DNA of 64,000 nt, taken from contig NZ_JAJNAY010000001.1 of assembly GCF_021010565.1 (NCBI RefSeq), positions 372,001 to 436,000 on the forward strand, written 5' to 3'. This stretch comes from Chryseobacterium turcicum (GTDB lineage: Bacteria; Bacteroidota; Bacteroidia; Flavobacteriales; Weeksellaceae). Both the position numbers and the translations under genes were made by a program. Positions 33,090-41,904 of the stretch are shown here, in pieces (position 1 is the first letter of the stretch; the number at the start of each line of letters is the position of its first letter). The notes under the pieces are model-generated. The model was not told the origin of the DNA. It saw nothing but the letters and a program-made list of their open reading frames with translations, and did no database searches.

Positions 33090-33383
33090 TTATTTCTTCA
33101 CAGAAACCAGATAATCATAAACCCACTGATGCTGCTCGTCGGTTAATTTTGCTTTTGGTGCCATGGCATTCATAATTCCTACCCATTGTACTGACGTAAA
33201 TTGTGTGGGTTCGTATAATTTATGACATCTATTGCAGGCGCTTTCAAAAATTGTTTTCCCCTGAGCAATTTGTTCTGCGGTGCTCGTTGCTGATTTTGGA
33301 GCTTCAGTTACAGGTGTTGCTTTGGGAGTACAAGATGCTAATAAGACAAGGATAAGGGTTGCTGCTGCAAATAGACTTTTCAT
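33090..33383 (-). CDS. small monohaem cytochrome c lipoprotein (copy 2)
   Basis: A 97-residue paralog of the preceding cytochrome with lipobox LLASC, haem motif CNRCH and candidate axial Met in NAMAPKAKL. A Thr/Ala-rich linker (about residues 19-37) separates the lipid anchor from the haem domain. It is the first gene of the pair; a -7-like TATTTTTG lies on the minus strand about 20 bp before the ATG. Confidence 0.9.
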   Translation of the reverse strand: MKSLFAAATLILVLLASCTPKATPVTEAPKSATSTAEQIAQGKTIFESACNRCHKLYEPTQFTSVQWVGIMNAMAPKAKLTDEQHQWVYDYLVSVKK

Positions 33384-33470
33384 ATTGTTTTTTAATTGTT
33401 TAAAACAAAAATAGCGAATTTTGTAAGTGATTGGTGTAATGCGATATAATTTAGAAGTATTAAAATTAAT

Positions 33471-33625
33471 TGTGCATATCCGTCTTTAAGCATAACGCTA
33501 AAATTAGCAGTCGTTTTGTCATTCCGCAGGAATCTCAACACATTGAAAATTAATCAGTTTAGATTCCTACGGAATGACAAACAAGCTGTTAAAAATTAAG
33601 TTATTATTAATTACGGACATCCATA
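33471..33625. mobile_element. 155 bp MITE with IS1595-like ends
   Basis: The ends TGTGCATATCCGT (33471-33483) and the reverse complement of 33613-33625, TATGGATGTCCGT, each match most positions of the TATGTATATCCGT repeat of the IS at 29698-30680. An 8 bp direct repeat AAATTAAT flanks it (33463-33470, 33626-33633). It contains no ORF, but has an internal hairpin of 21 bp arms with one mismatch (33515-33535 and 33561-33581, core GTCATTCCG-n-AGGAATCT). It fits a non-autonomous element mobilised by an IS1595-type transposase. Confidence 0.8.
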
Positions 33626-33666
33626 AAATTAATATACTTTTTCTCGGATTTTGCAGCTTATTTTTA

Positions 33667-33674
33667 TATTTTTG
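33667..33674 (+). promoter_or_regulatory. -7 promoter element next to the meaB start
   Basis: TATTTTTG ends 5 nt before the meaB ATG (33680). An out-of-frame ATG at 33676 lies in between. The nearest TTTG (33650-33653) is too close for a normal -33 box, so support is partial. Confidence 0.4.
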
Positions 33675-33679
33675 AATGA

Positions 33680-34675
33680 ATGAAAATTTCAACAGAAGAC
33701 TTTATAGAGGGGATTAAATCAGGCAATAAACGTTTGATTGCAAAAGCCATTACTTTAGTTGAAAGTACCAAACCTGAACATCGCAGTCAGGCAGAAGAGC
33801 TTTTAAAAAAAATACTTCCATTAACAGGAAATTCAATCAGAGTAGGGATTACAGGAGTTCCCGGAGCCGGAAAATCTACTTTTATAGAAAATTTCGGAAG
33901 ATTGGTGATTTCAAATGGTAAAAAAGTGGCGGTTTTAGCAATTGACCCAAGTTCTGCGATTAATAAAGGCAGTATTTTGGGCGATAAAACCAGAATGGAA
34001 GAATTGTCAAAAGAAGAAAATGCTTTTATTCGTCCTTCGCCAAGTTCCGGTTTTCTGGGCGGAGTTGCCAATACGACTTTTGAAACCATGATGATTTGCG
34101 AAGCTGCCGGCTATGATTATATTTTAATAGAAACCGTTGGAGTAGGGCAGTCTGAAGTTTTAGTTTCAGATATTACCGATGTTTTTTTGTTTCTAAAAAT
34201 TATTGGCGGTGGAGATGAGCTTCAAGGTATTAAGCGTGGAATCATGGAAATGGTCGATATTATTTTCATTAATAAAGTAGAGGAAAGCAATCTGCAAAAA
34301 GCTAAAAATACCAGGCTCGAATTGAAGCGGGCATTAGATTTTCTTCCATCAAAAGAAAAAGACTGGAAAGTGCCTGTTTTACTTGGCTCTGCCTTATATA
34401 ATGAAGGATTGAAAGACGTTTATCAGAAAATAGATGATTTCATTACGTTAAAAAAGAATACCAAACGTTTTGATGAAGTTAGAACACAACAGTTTGAAAA
34501 ACGCTTTGAATATTGGGTTCAGGAATATATTTTAGCGATGATGAAAAAAGATAATTCTGTAGAGGAAGCTTATATTCAGCATAAAAAAAATGCTTCAGAC
34601 CAGATTTCTAACCCAAGTACTGAAGCAAAATTATTTGTAGAAAAGTTTTTAAAAGATTCGAGATCTGAGATTTGA
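33680..34675 (+). CDS. meaB: methylmalonyl-CoA mutase-associated GTPase MeaB
   Basis: A 331-residue G3E-family P-loop GTPase that gates cofactor loading and protects adenosylcobalamin mutase. The P-loop is GVPGAGKS (59-66). Other motifs are AIDPSS, GDKTRM, IRPSPSSGFLGG, ETVGVGQSE and INKVEE. It most likely serves the mutase encoded at 19868-21994, although the two are about 12 kb apart with an IS and repair operon between them. ArgK is an older name for the same family. Confidence 0.94.
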   Translation: MKISTEDFIEGIKSGNKRLIAKAITLVESTKPEHRSQAEELLKKILPLTGNSIRVGITGVPGAGKSTFIENFGRLVISNGKKVAVLAIDPSSAINKGSILGDKTRMEELSKEENAFIRPSPSSGFLGGVANTTFETMMICEAAGYDYILIETVGVGQSEVLVSDITDVFLFLKIIGGGDELQGIKRGIMEMVDIIFINKVEESNLQKAKNTRLELKRALDFLPSKEKDWKVPVLLGSALYNEGLKDVYQKIDDFITLKKNTKRFDEVRTQQFEKRFEYWVQEYILAMMKKDNSVEEAYIQHKKNASDQISNPSTEAKLFVEKFLKDSRSEI

Positions 34676-34767
34676 GTTGCGAGTTTCAAGATCCGAGTTT
34701 TTTCGATTCGGAAAATATTTAATGATATTTTTTGCATTCAGTCTCGTATCACTAAACTCGAACCACA

Positions 34768-35313
34768 TTAAAGCTTCTCCTTTTCTTTTGTTTCTTCGTT
34801 TTTAGAAATGTAACCATCATAAGAAATAGGTTGTCTGTCGTTACTTCTTATTGAGGTTGATGCTTTTCCGTTTTTATAAATTTCAATATTGATATCGGAA
34901 ACGTTTTTTACATCTTTTGGCTTGATTTTGTACACCCAATTTCCTTTTTTGCTTTGAGTTTTAGTCACTTCATAATCTTTTGAGGTAAATCTATAGCTGT
35001 TGTCAGAGGTTCCGTATGTTGAGGTAAAAGCTCGTCCAAAGTAAGGAAGTGTAACCTCCATGACTCCTTTTTTAATTTCGATGCCATAACCTTGACCTGA
35101 AATCTGAAATGTACGAAGTTGAGCTGCATTTGGCATTGAGTTGACAACATTAATAACATCATAACTCGTAGGGTTTGCTTTTTCAGCATAAAAAGTAAAC
35201 TCATCTGAACTGACTAAATCGTTTACCATTTGAGGATCTGCATTTTGTGAAGCACAATTTTGAAAAAGAGCTAGAAAAGCAAATAAAGATATTATTTTTA
35301 TGTAATTTTTCAT
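34768..35313 (-). CDS. DUF4251 family lipoprotein
   Basis: 181 residues with signal MKNYIKIISLFAFLALFQNC. The segments LVSSDEFTFYAEKANPTSYDV, LPYFGRAF and YRFTSKDYEV are the conserved blocks of DUF4251, a Bacteroidota-restricted family of unknown function. The start at 35313 is preferred to the ATG at 35343, which would put a polar stretch before the signal peptide. It stands alone and divergent from the M48 protease gene. Confidence 0.85.
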   Translation of the reverse strand: MKNYIKIISLFAFLALFQNCASQNADPQMVNDLVSSDEFTFYAEKANPTSYDVINVVNSMPNAAQLRTFQISGQGYGIEIKKGVMEVTLPYFGRAFTSTYGTSDNSYRFTSKDYEVTKTQSKKGNWVYKIKPKDVKNVSDINIEIYKNGKASTSIRSNDRQPISYDGYISKNEETKEKEKL

Positions 35314-35418
35314 GACAATAAATTTAGTAAATTTATACATCAAAATGTGTGCAAAAACAAAATTCTAAATATTTTTTGGAATAGAAATTGTTAAGGTTCA
35401 TTTATAATAAGCATAATT

Positions 35419-36222
35419 ATGAAAATTACTCATCTTTTAGGAATAGGAGCTATAGCTACAGCGGTTATTGCGTGTACAACAAACCCAATGACAGGGAGAC
35501 AGTCGATACAAATGGGGCAATTAAACCCAGAAATTACTGCATCTGCCGTTCAACAATATCAGCAAACCCTTAAAGAATCTAAAGTTGTTACTGGAGCTCA
35601 GGCTCAAATGGTAAAAAATGTAGGAAATAAAATAAAGTCTGCAGCAGAGAGGTATTATGCAAGTATCGGACGAAGTTCTGATTTGGCAGATTACAAATGG
35701 GAATTTAATTTATTACAAGATAATCAAATCAACGCTTGGTGTATGCCGGGTGGTAAGGTTGCGGTTTACACTGGAATTCTTCCTGTTACTAAAGACGAAA
35801 CAGGTTTGGCTGTTGTAATGGGACATGAGGTTTCTCACGCATTGGCGGGTCACGGTAATGAAAGGATTTCTCAGGCGATGATTGCTCAGGGATTGGGAGG
35901 AGCTACAGGTCTTATAAAGAGCCAAAAAGTTGCTCAGATTATTCAAACGATTTACACACCCACTTCACAAGTTGTTTTATTGAAGTATGGTAGAAGTCAG
36001 GAATCTGAAGCAGATGAAATGGGATTAAACTTAATGGCGATGGCGGGATATGATCCACGTCAGGCAATTCCGTTTTGGCAGAGAATGGAAGCTTCATCTT
36101 CAGGAGCGAGACAGCCAGAGTTTTTATCTACTCACCCAAGTCCAGCAACAAGGGTTGCAGATATTCAAAAAGATTTGCCTAAAGCTTTAGAATATTATAA
36201 AACTGCTGGAGGAAAAATTTAA
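35419..36222 (+). CDS. M48 family metalloprotease lipoprotein
   Basis: A 267-residue zinc protease of the M48C (BepA/LoiP-like) type. The signal ends at lipobox VIAC with Cys19, followed by TTNPMTGRQSI. The zinc motif is HEVSH (136-140) with third ligand Glu197 in ESEADEMG. The substrate-cleft motif SQVVLLKYGRSQE is present. Relatives trim or degrade misassembled outer-membrane proteins, so a quality-control role in the envelope is likely. It has no transmembrane helix besides the signal. Confidence 0.93.
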   Translation: MKITHLLGIGAIATAVIACTTNPMTGRQSIQMGQLNPEITASAVQQYQQTLKESKVVTGAQAQMVKNVGNKIKSAAERYYASIGRSSDLADYKWEFNLLQDNQINAWCMPGGKVAVYTGILPVTKDETGLAVVMGHEVSHALAGHGNERISQAMIAQGLGGATGLIKSQKVAQIIQTIYTPTSQVVLLKYGRSQESEADEMGLNLMAMAGYDPRQAIPFWQRMEASSSGARQPEFLSTHPSPATRVADIQKDLPKALEYYKTAGGKI

Positions 36223-36336
36223 TGTAAATAAAATTTCAATGCCTAAATAATTTTGTAGGTGACTGAAATTTTTTTAAATATTATCAATTTTCTTTTTAAG
36301 TTTATAAACGAATGTTCACCTTCAAAAAACACTATT

Positions 36337-36648
36337 ATGAAAAGTATCTCAGTAATAGGATTGATACTTCTTGCAGTATCTGCCTTGCTTTTTTACCTAA
36401 CTACAGATTTTACGGTTGAGAAAATTACTCTCTCGCATGTAATGGGAGTTATGGCAGGAATTGGAATAGGTTTAATATTTGGTGGAATGATAGGGTATGT
36501 GAGTAAGGGAAGGGCGATAAAAGCTGAAGCCAAAAGAAGGGAGTTTAAACAACTTCAAAAAGAAAAAGAAGAATTGGAGAAGAAGGCTCTCGAAATAGAA
36601 AAACGTAAAGCCGAGCTTGAAAGAGAAAATAAAAATCCTCAAATTTAA
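36337..36648 (+). CDS. small membrane protein with coiled-coil tail
   Basis: 103 residues: two hydrophobic helices (about 1-23 and 35-58, the second with GVMAGIGIGLIFGGMIGYV) and a highly charged coiled-coil tail (about 62-98, rich in Lys, Glu and Arg). I recognise no named family. The ATG at 36337 is preferred to 36259, because the longer form adds an unrelated 26-residue segment. It may be co-transcribed with the M48 gene 114 bp upstream. A terminator overlaps its stop. Confidence 0.65.
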   Translation: MKSISVIGLILLAVSALLFYLTTDFTVEKITLSHVMGVMAGIGIGLIFGGMIGYVSKGRAIKAEAKRREFKQLQKEKEELEKKALEIEKRKAELERENKNPQI

Positions 36649-36664
36649 TTTGAGGATTTTTTTA
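36631..36664. terminator. terminator after the small membrane protein
   Basis: Stem AAAAATCCTCAAAT / ATTTGAGGATTTTT around the stop codon, followed by T residues. It lies 20 bp from the end of the convergent beta-barrel gene, so it may serve both. Confidence 0.85.
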
Positions 36665-36685
36665 TGTTTTTAAATTTGATTCAAT

Positions 36686-37324
36686 TTAGAATTTGTATCC
36701 CAAACCAAGTAAGAACATGCTTGACCTGTTGTCGTAGTCAATTTCCTGGCTTGAGCCTGCTACATTGTTGATGAATTTTCTTTGGTCTTTAGAAAACGCA
36801 CCTTCATATCTTGCTGTAAGGATTACTTTTTTTATTTCGCTCTGAAAACCTAACTGATATCCTACCGTAAATTCTTTAGCATTTACTTTCTGGATAAAAT
36901 TATCAAAGTTATCATCTTTAGCTAAGTTGAAGCTTCCTACCGGTCCAGCATAAGCACTTAGTAAATTACCCAAAAGATTTACTCCTACTAAAACAGGAAT
37001 ATCAACTCTTGAGTTTTTTGCTTTAAGGGTTGTTTGAGCTGCATTAGCATCATTTTGTACCGTAAATTCATTGCTGAAATTAGTATAATAAATTTCTGGC
37101 ATTAGATATAATGCTGTAGGCAAATCAATTTTCAAAGATAGTCCTACGTTGAAACCTGTTATGTTTTTACCTTTTTGCTCAACTGCGTTGGTTGCTGCAG
37201 ATTTTAAATTCTTCCATGAAGCTGAGCTTGTAGGAATTACTGCATTGGCTTTTGCCGCTAAAGAAATTTGTGCTGATGCAAAAACTGAAAAGCCTATTAA
37301 TGCTGCACTAATTAATTTTTTCAT
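36686..37324 (-). CDS. outer-membrane beta-barrel protein
   Basis: A 212-residue exported protein: signal ending SVFASAQ, then alternating amphipathic strands and a C-terminal aromatic residue (LGLGYKF) typical of the outer-membrane insertion signal. The layout fits the small eight-stranded beta-barrel family found across Bacteroidota (PorT-like outer membrane beta-barrel domain). No substrate or partner can be named. Its 5' end overlaps the 3' end of mlaF by 17 bp, so it may be transcribed with the mlaEF genes. Confidence 0.8.
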   Translation of the reverse strand: MKKLISAALIGFSVFASAQISLAAKANAVIPTSSASWKNLKSAATNAVEQKGKNITGFNVGLSLKIDLPTALYLMPEIYYTNFSNEFTVQNDANAAQTTLKAKNSRVDIPVLVGVNLLGNLLSAYAGPVGSFNLAKDDNFDNFIQKVNAKEFTVGYQLGFQSEIKKVILTARYEGAFSKDQRKFINNVAGSSQEIDYDNRSSMFLLGLGYKF

Positions 37325-38123
37325 TATCGTCTATTTTTGTAATGGTATTTTCAATCGTCTTATTATTCTCCAATAGATACTCTCTCAATTCCTTAAATAA
37401 TTCTGATGAATAAACGAAATCGATTAGATTTTTATTGCCTGCAGTAATCAGAATGTCTTTATTACCTTCCCATTCTTTTATGCCCAATCTCAGATATACA
37501 ATTTTCTCGCCAATTGTCATTACCGAGTTCATATCATGGGTATTGATGATGGTTGTAGTGTTGTATTCTTTGGTTATTTCAAGCAATAAATCATCAATTA
37601 CATTAGATGTATAAGGGTCTAGCCCTGAGTTGGGCTCGTCACAGAACAGATATTTTGGGTGATTTACAATCGCTCTTGCAATCGCCACACGTTTCTGCAT
37701 CCCTCCGGAAATTTCTGACGGAAACTTTCGGTTAGCTTTATCTAAATGTACTCTTCCAATAACTTCAAAAACTCTTCTTTTCTTTTCTCGAAATGTTAAA
37801 TTGGTAAACATATCAAGAGGAAACATGATGTTTTCTTCAACCGTTAATGAATCAAACAAAGCACTTCCTTGAAATAGAGTTCCGATTTCAGAGCGTAGAT
37901 GCTGTTTTTCTTCACGGTTCATCACATTAATATCTCTTCCGTCAAATAAAATTTCTCCAGATGAAGGTTGATAAACATTTAGTAAACTTTTAAGAAAAAC
38001 GGTTTTTCCGGATCCACTTTGTCCTATTATAAGGTTTGTTTTTCCTTTTTCGAAGTTGGTTGAAATTCCTTTAAGCACTTCAACATCACCAAAACTCTTT
38101 TTAAGATTTTTTACCTCAATCAT
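37308..38123 (-). CDS. mlaF: phospholipid transport ATP-binding protein MlaF
   Basis: A 271-residue ABC ATPase. Walker A is GQSGSGKT (34-41), the signature SGGMQ (139-143) and Walker B LFCDEP (159-164), followed by NSGLDPYTSNVID typical of MlaF. It energises lipid movement between inner and outer membranes with MlaE and an MCE protein. The frame opens at 38183, but the ATG at 38123 gives the standard MIEVKNLKKSFGD start and overlaps the mlaE stop by one base (TGATG). The matching MCE gene is at 53541. Confidence 0.92.
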   Translation of the reverse strand: MIEVKNLKKSFGDVEVLKGISTNFEKGKTNLIIGQSGSGKTVFLKSLLNVYQPSSGEILFDGRDINVMNREEKQHLRSEIGTLFQGSALFDSLTVEENIMFPLDMFTNLTFREKKRRVFEVIGRVHLDKANRKFPSEISGGMQKRVAIARAIVNHPKYLFCDEPNSGLDPYTSNVIDDLLLEITKEYNTTTIINTHDMNSVMTIGEKIVYLRLGIKEWEGNKDILITAGNKNLIDFVYSSELFKELREYLLENNKTIENTITKIDDNEKIN

Positions 38124-38875
38124 CAGCTTAATATTAATTGTGTTAAAATTAATTCGGAAATAATGATAAATACCATCGTCCAAACTACGGCTTGTGTACT
38201 TGCTCTACCTACTTCTAGTGAGCCACCTTTCACAAAATATCCAAAATAAGAAGGAACGGTAGCAATTACAAATGCAAAAACAATTGTTTTGGCAAATGCA
38301 TAGAAGATAAATAAATTAGGCATATACATTTGAATACCTGTAATATAATCTGCTGTCGTCCAGTTGCCTGTAAGGATTCCTGCAATATAACCGCCGCCAA
38401 TACCAAAAACGATACTGATTGCAATTAATAAAGGGTTGAAAATAAGACAGGCAATAATTTTAGGTAAAATTAAAAAATTGGGAGAGTTTACTCCCATAAT
38501 ATCCAAAGCATCAATCTGCTCGGAAACACGCATTGTACCGATAGTAGATGCGATATATGAACCTACTTTCCCGGCTAAAATTAAACTGATAATAGTAGGA
38601 GCAAATTCTAGTACCAAAACTGCTTTGGTTGCATATCCTACAAATGCTGGAGGAATTGGGAACGACGATGCATCAAAATTGTTAAACATCTGAATGGCAA
38701 CTACGGCTCCCACGAAGATAGACGTGAAAATAACCAACCCAAACGAGTTGACTCCCAAGTCATTGATTTCTCGCATAAAAAGCTTCCAAAAAACTCTCAT
38801 TTTCTGAGGTTTCTGAAGAGATTTACCTATAAGAATCATGTATTCTCCTACGGCTGTAAAAAACTTTTTTAACAT
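38123..38875 (-). CDS. mlaE: MlaE family lipid ABC permease
   Basis: A 250-residue permease with five to six hydrophobic segments. Family motifs are FWKLFMREINDLGVNSFGLVIFTSIFVG at the N-terminus and APTIISLILAGKVGSYIASTIGTMRVSEQIDALDIMG in the middle. It is the first gene of the leftward mlaE-mlaF(-beta-barrel) operon. The family maintains outer-membrane lipid asymmetry. Confidence 0.93.
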   Translation of the reverse strand: MLKKFFTAVGEYMILIGKSLQKPQKMRVFWKLFMREINDLGVNSFGLVIFTSIFVGAVVAIQMFNNFDASSFPIPPAFVGYATKAVLVLEFAPTIISLILAGKVGSYIASTIGTMRVSEQIDALDIMGVNSPNFLILPKIIACLIFNPLLIAISIVFGIGGGYIAGILTGNWTTADYITGIQMYMPNLFIFYAFAKTIVFAFVIATVPSYFGYFVKGGSLEVGRASTQAVVWTMVFIIISELILTQLILS

Positions 38876-38978
38876 TCTGCTAAATTAGGCTATTTTTATT
38901 TAATTTGTTTAAAGCTGAGATTAAGGCTAAACCTTTGTTTAATCGCAAAAATCTAAATTATTGTTACTAAACCTCGTC

Positions 38979-40349
38979 TTATTTTGCTTTTTTATCTCCC
39001 GTTATCACCAGTAAAATGGTCTTTAAAATAATCACGATATCTAAAGTGAAGCTCCAGTTTCGGATGTAGAATGCGTCGGCAAGAATTCTCTTGTTCATTT
39101 CTATTTCTACATCTCCTGCGTCGCCTCGTAAACCGTTTACCTGAGCTAAACCTGTAATTCCTGGATTGGAAAGACTTCTTAAGCTGTATCTTCTAATTTT
39201 AGGCTTGTAATAATTATCTACAGCCAACATGTGTGGTCTAGGTCCTACAATAGACATTTCACCTCTCAAAACATTAATAAACTGTGGCATCTCATCAAGG
39301 CTTGTTTTTCTTAAAAACTTTCCTATTTTGGTAATTCTAGAGTCGTTTTCACTTGTTGTTTTAGATGCAGAATCGGCATTAACGACCATTGTTCTAAATT
39401 TAAGACAATTAAAAACTTCTTCATGGAAACCATATCTTTTCTGAACGAAAAAAACGGGGCCTTTAGAGCTTTTTTTAATTAAAATTGCAATAATGGGAAA
39501 TAACCACGAACAAATGAATAGCAAAACAGAGACCGAAAAAATAATATCAAAAATTCTCTTAATTAAAAAATTAGAATAATAATCTAAAGGATATTTTGCC
39601 TGAGTTAAAATCGGTTGGGTTTGAATATATCCCAAATCATAAAAGAAAAAGTTGTTTTTCGAAATATTAGGAATCAGTGAGATGTGTACTTTGTTGGCTT
39701 CTGCTAGTTTGAACATCTTATTTTCCATTTCATTAGTAAACGAATTTTCTGTCGGAAGAAATAAGGTATGGATTCCATTTTTTTTCCAAAATTCTACAAG
39801 ATTTTCAGTATTTACTTCAACTGAGTTGTAATGAAATATTTTGTAACCAAAATCTTTTCTGTCTTCAATTATTCTTTTTAAAACCTCAGTTGATTTATTT
39901 TCATTTAGAAACATCACATTCCTATGGTTGACTCCCATGGTTCTGATGTATCTTATCAAAAAATAGACAGTAGATTTTAATAAAAATATAAAAACAAAAA
40001 GATAAAGCGAGAGCCAAGTTAGTTCTGAACCAAAAAACTGATTGTTACTCACTTTTCTAATCAAAACCAAACCTATGATAAATAAGAGAAAGTGAATGAT
40101 AATACGCTCTACAAATAGAATATAGGTAAGATTTCTTGATATATTATAGATTTTCGTCCTTCCGCTTAATAAAACCCAAAATAAAATGACAAGAAGTAAG
40201 GGGAAAGAACTTTCATACCATAGCTCCTGATTATGTACCAAACCCTTAGAAGTGCTTACGAAGTAAAATACAAAAACACTTGCAAGAACCAAAAGGTCGA
40301 GCAATATGATAATTGATTTTAGATAACGGGAATATCTTATTCTTTGCAT
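38979..40349 (-). CDS. polyprenyl-phosphate sugar-phosphate transferase (initiating enzyme)
   Basis: A 456-residue initiating glycosyl-1-phosphate transferase for exopolysaccharide or O-antigen. Four to five membrane helices occupy the N-terminal half, with a degenerate Rossmann-like domain (about 130-240). The C-terminal catalytic domain starts at the helix near 265-290 and carries KFRTM, KTSLDEMPQFINVLRGEMS, VGPRP and NPGITGLAQVNG. It is of the WbaP/WcaJ type. It stands alone; other polysaccharide genes in the window are at 58.5-63.2 kb. Which sugar it transfers is not readable. Confidence 0.9.
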   Translation of the reverse strand: MQRIRYSRYLKSIIILLDLLVLASVFVFYFVSTSKGLVHNQELWYESSFPLLLVILFWVLLSGRTKIYNISRNLTYILFVERIIIHFLLFIIGLVLIRKVSNNQFFGSELTWLSLYLFVFIFLLKSTVYFLIRYIRTMGVNHRNVMFLNENKSTEVLKRIIEDRKDFGYKIFHYNSVEVNTENLVEFWKKNGIHTLFLPTENSFTNEMENKMFKLAEANKVHISLIPNISKNNFFFYDLGYIQTQPILTQAKYPLDYYSNFLIKRIFDIIFSVSVLLFICSWLFPIIAILIKKSSKGPVFFVQKRYGFHEEVFNCLKFRTMVVNADSASKTTSENDSRITKIGKFLRKTSLDEMPQFINVLRGEMSIVGPRPHMLAVDNYYKPKIRRYSLRSLSNPGITGLAQVNGLRGDAGDVEIEMNKRILADAFYIRNWSFTLDIVIILKTILLVITGDKKAK

Positions 40350-40383
40350 CTTCTAATGAAAGGCAGAGGCTAATATAAACAAT

Positions 40384-41013
40384 TTACGGAATATTCAGGT
40401 ATTTATGTGTCTGAACCGATGCTTGCCAACGTGGGTTTGCAAGGATAAAATCGGTCATCTTTGGATACATCTCGTCTCGTTTGCTCCATTCGCTCTGAAG
40501 GTATAATCTGCAGTTTTCTGAAACTTTGGTAGCCTGTTCTTCAGCAAATTTAAAATCATTATTATTAAAAATAATCATTTTCAGCTCATGCGCTTTTTGA
40601 TAGATTTCTTCTTTTGGAAGTCCTGTTTTCTTGGGTGAAAGAGTAATCCAATCAATTTGTCCGCTCAGAGGATAAGCCCCCGAGGTTTCAATATGAATGG
40701 TGCAACCTAATTCTTTTAATTTAGAAGTCAAAATATCTAAATTCCACATTAAAGGTTCGCCACCAGTCAAAACAATCGTTTTACAATGTTTTGCGGCGGT
40801 TTCTGCAATTTCTTCAGCATTTATCAGGGGATGTAGCGTAGGATCCCAGCTTTCTTTCACATCACACCAGTGGCAACCAACGTCGCATCCACCTAGTCTG
40901 ATGAAATAGGCCGCTTTTCCTGTGTGGGCGCCTTCTCCCTGAATAGTGTAAAAATGCTCCATCACCGGGAGCATTTTACCTTCTTTTAATAATATATCTT
41001 CTTCTTTATTCAT
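40384..41013 (-). CDS. queE: 7-carboxy-7-deazaguanine synthase
   Basis: A 209-residue radical SAM enzyme in queuosine precursor synthesis. The opening MEHFYTIQGEGAHTGKAAYFIRLGGC is typical, and the iron-sulfur cluster ligands are Cys43, Cys47 and Cys50 (CDVGCHWCDVKESW). The family-specific TGGEPLMWN follows. The other queuosine genes are not in the window. It lies 6 bp downstream of the folD stop and is probably co-transcribed with it. Confidence 0.94.
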   Translation of the reverse strand: MNKEEDILLKEGKMLPVMEHFYTIQGEGAHTGKAAYFIRLGGCDVGCHWCDVKESWDPTLHPLINAEEIAETAAKHCKTIVLTGGEPLMWNLDILTSKLKELGCTIHIETSGAYPLSGQIDWITLSPKKTGLPKEEIYQKAHELKMIIFNNNDFKFAEEQATKVSENCRLYLQSEWSKRDEMYPKMTDFILANPRWQASVQTHKYLNIP

Positions 41014-41019
41014 TTCAAA

Positions 41020-41904
41020 TTAGTCGTTATAGACCGATGTTTTGTAAGCGATGATGGTATTTTTCATCAACATTGCTCTTGTCATAGGACCTACTCCTCC
41101 AGGTACGGGAGTTATCCAGCTTGCTTTTTCTGCACAGCTATCAAAATCTACGTCACCTGCCAAGTAATATCCTTTTGGAGAGTCATTGTCAACTCTTGTA
41201 ATACCTACATCTACAATCACGGCTCCGTCTTTTATCATTTCGCCTTTCAAAAAGTGAGGGTCGCCTAAAGCGGTAATTACGATGTCTGCTTTTTTAGTAT
41301 ATTCTTCGATATCTTTGGTGTAAGAGTGAGTCAAAGTAACGGTAGAGTTTCCAGGAAAGTCTTTTCTACCCATCAAAATACTCATTGGTCTTCCTACAAT
41401 TTTACTTCTTCCGATAATTACACAGTCTTTACCTTTCGTTTCGATATTATATCTTTCTAGTAAGGTTAAAATTCCAAACGGAGTCGCAGGTAAGAAAGTG
41501 TCCATTTCCAACGCCATTTTTCCAAAATTTGTAGGGTGGAAACCGTCAACATCTTTTCTTGGGTCAATAGCATTGATAATTTTTTCCTGATCGATTTGAT
41601 CTGGCAAAGGCAACTGTACGATAAATCCGTCAACTGCTTTAGACTTATTAAGCTCGTCGATTTTTTCCAACAATTCTGATTCAGAAACTGTGCTTGGAAA
41701 TTTAATTAAACTAGATTGAAAGCCTACTTCCTCACAATCTTTTACTTTAGCATTTACATAGGCCTTACTTGCACCGTTGTTTCCAACAAGAATCGCTACC
41801 AAATGAGGTGCTCTTCTTTTGCTTGCAAGAATTTTATCAACTTCAACCTTGATTTCTGCTTTTATTTCCTTGGATACTTTTAATCCGTCAAGAATTTCTG
41901 CCAT
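41020..41904 (-). CDS. folD: methylene-tetrahydrofolate dehydrogenase/cyclohydrolase
   Basis: A 294-residue bifunctional FolD of one-carbon metabolism. Motifs YVNAKVKDCEEVGF (catalytic Tyr and Lys), DGFIVQLPLPDQI, GRSKIVGRPMSILM and PVPGGVGPMTRAML are all present. The start MAEILDGLKVSKEIK fits the family and overlaps the stop of the upstream toxin gene by 17 bp. It probably shares a leftward transcript with queE. Confidence 0.96.
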   Translation of the reverse strand: MAEILDGLKVSKEIKAEIKVEVDKILASKRRAPHLVAILVGNNGASKAYVNAKVKDCEEVGFQSSLIKFPSTVSESELLEKIDELNKSKAVDGFIVQLPLPDQIDQEKIINAIDPRKDVDGFHPTNFGKMALEMDTFLPATPFGILTLLERYNIETKGKDCVIIGRSKIVGRPMSILMGRKDFPGNSTVTLTHSYTKDIEEYTKKADIVITALGDPHFLKGEMIKDGAVIVDVGITRVDNDSPKGYYLAGDVDFDSCAEKASWITPVPGGVGPMTRAMLMKNTIIAYKTSVYND

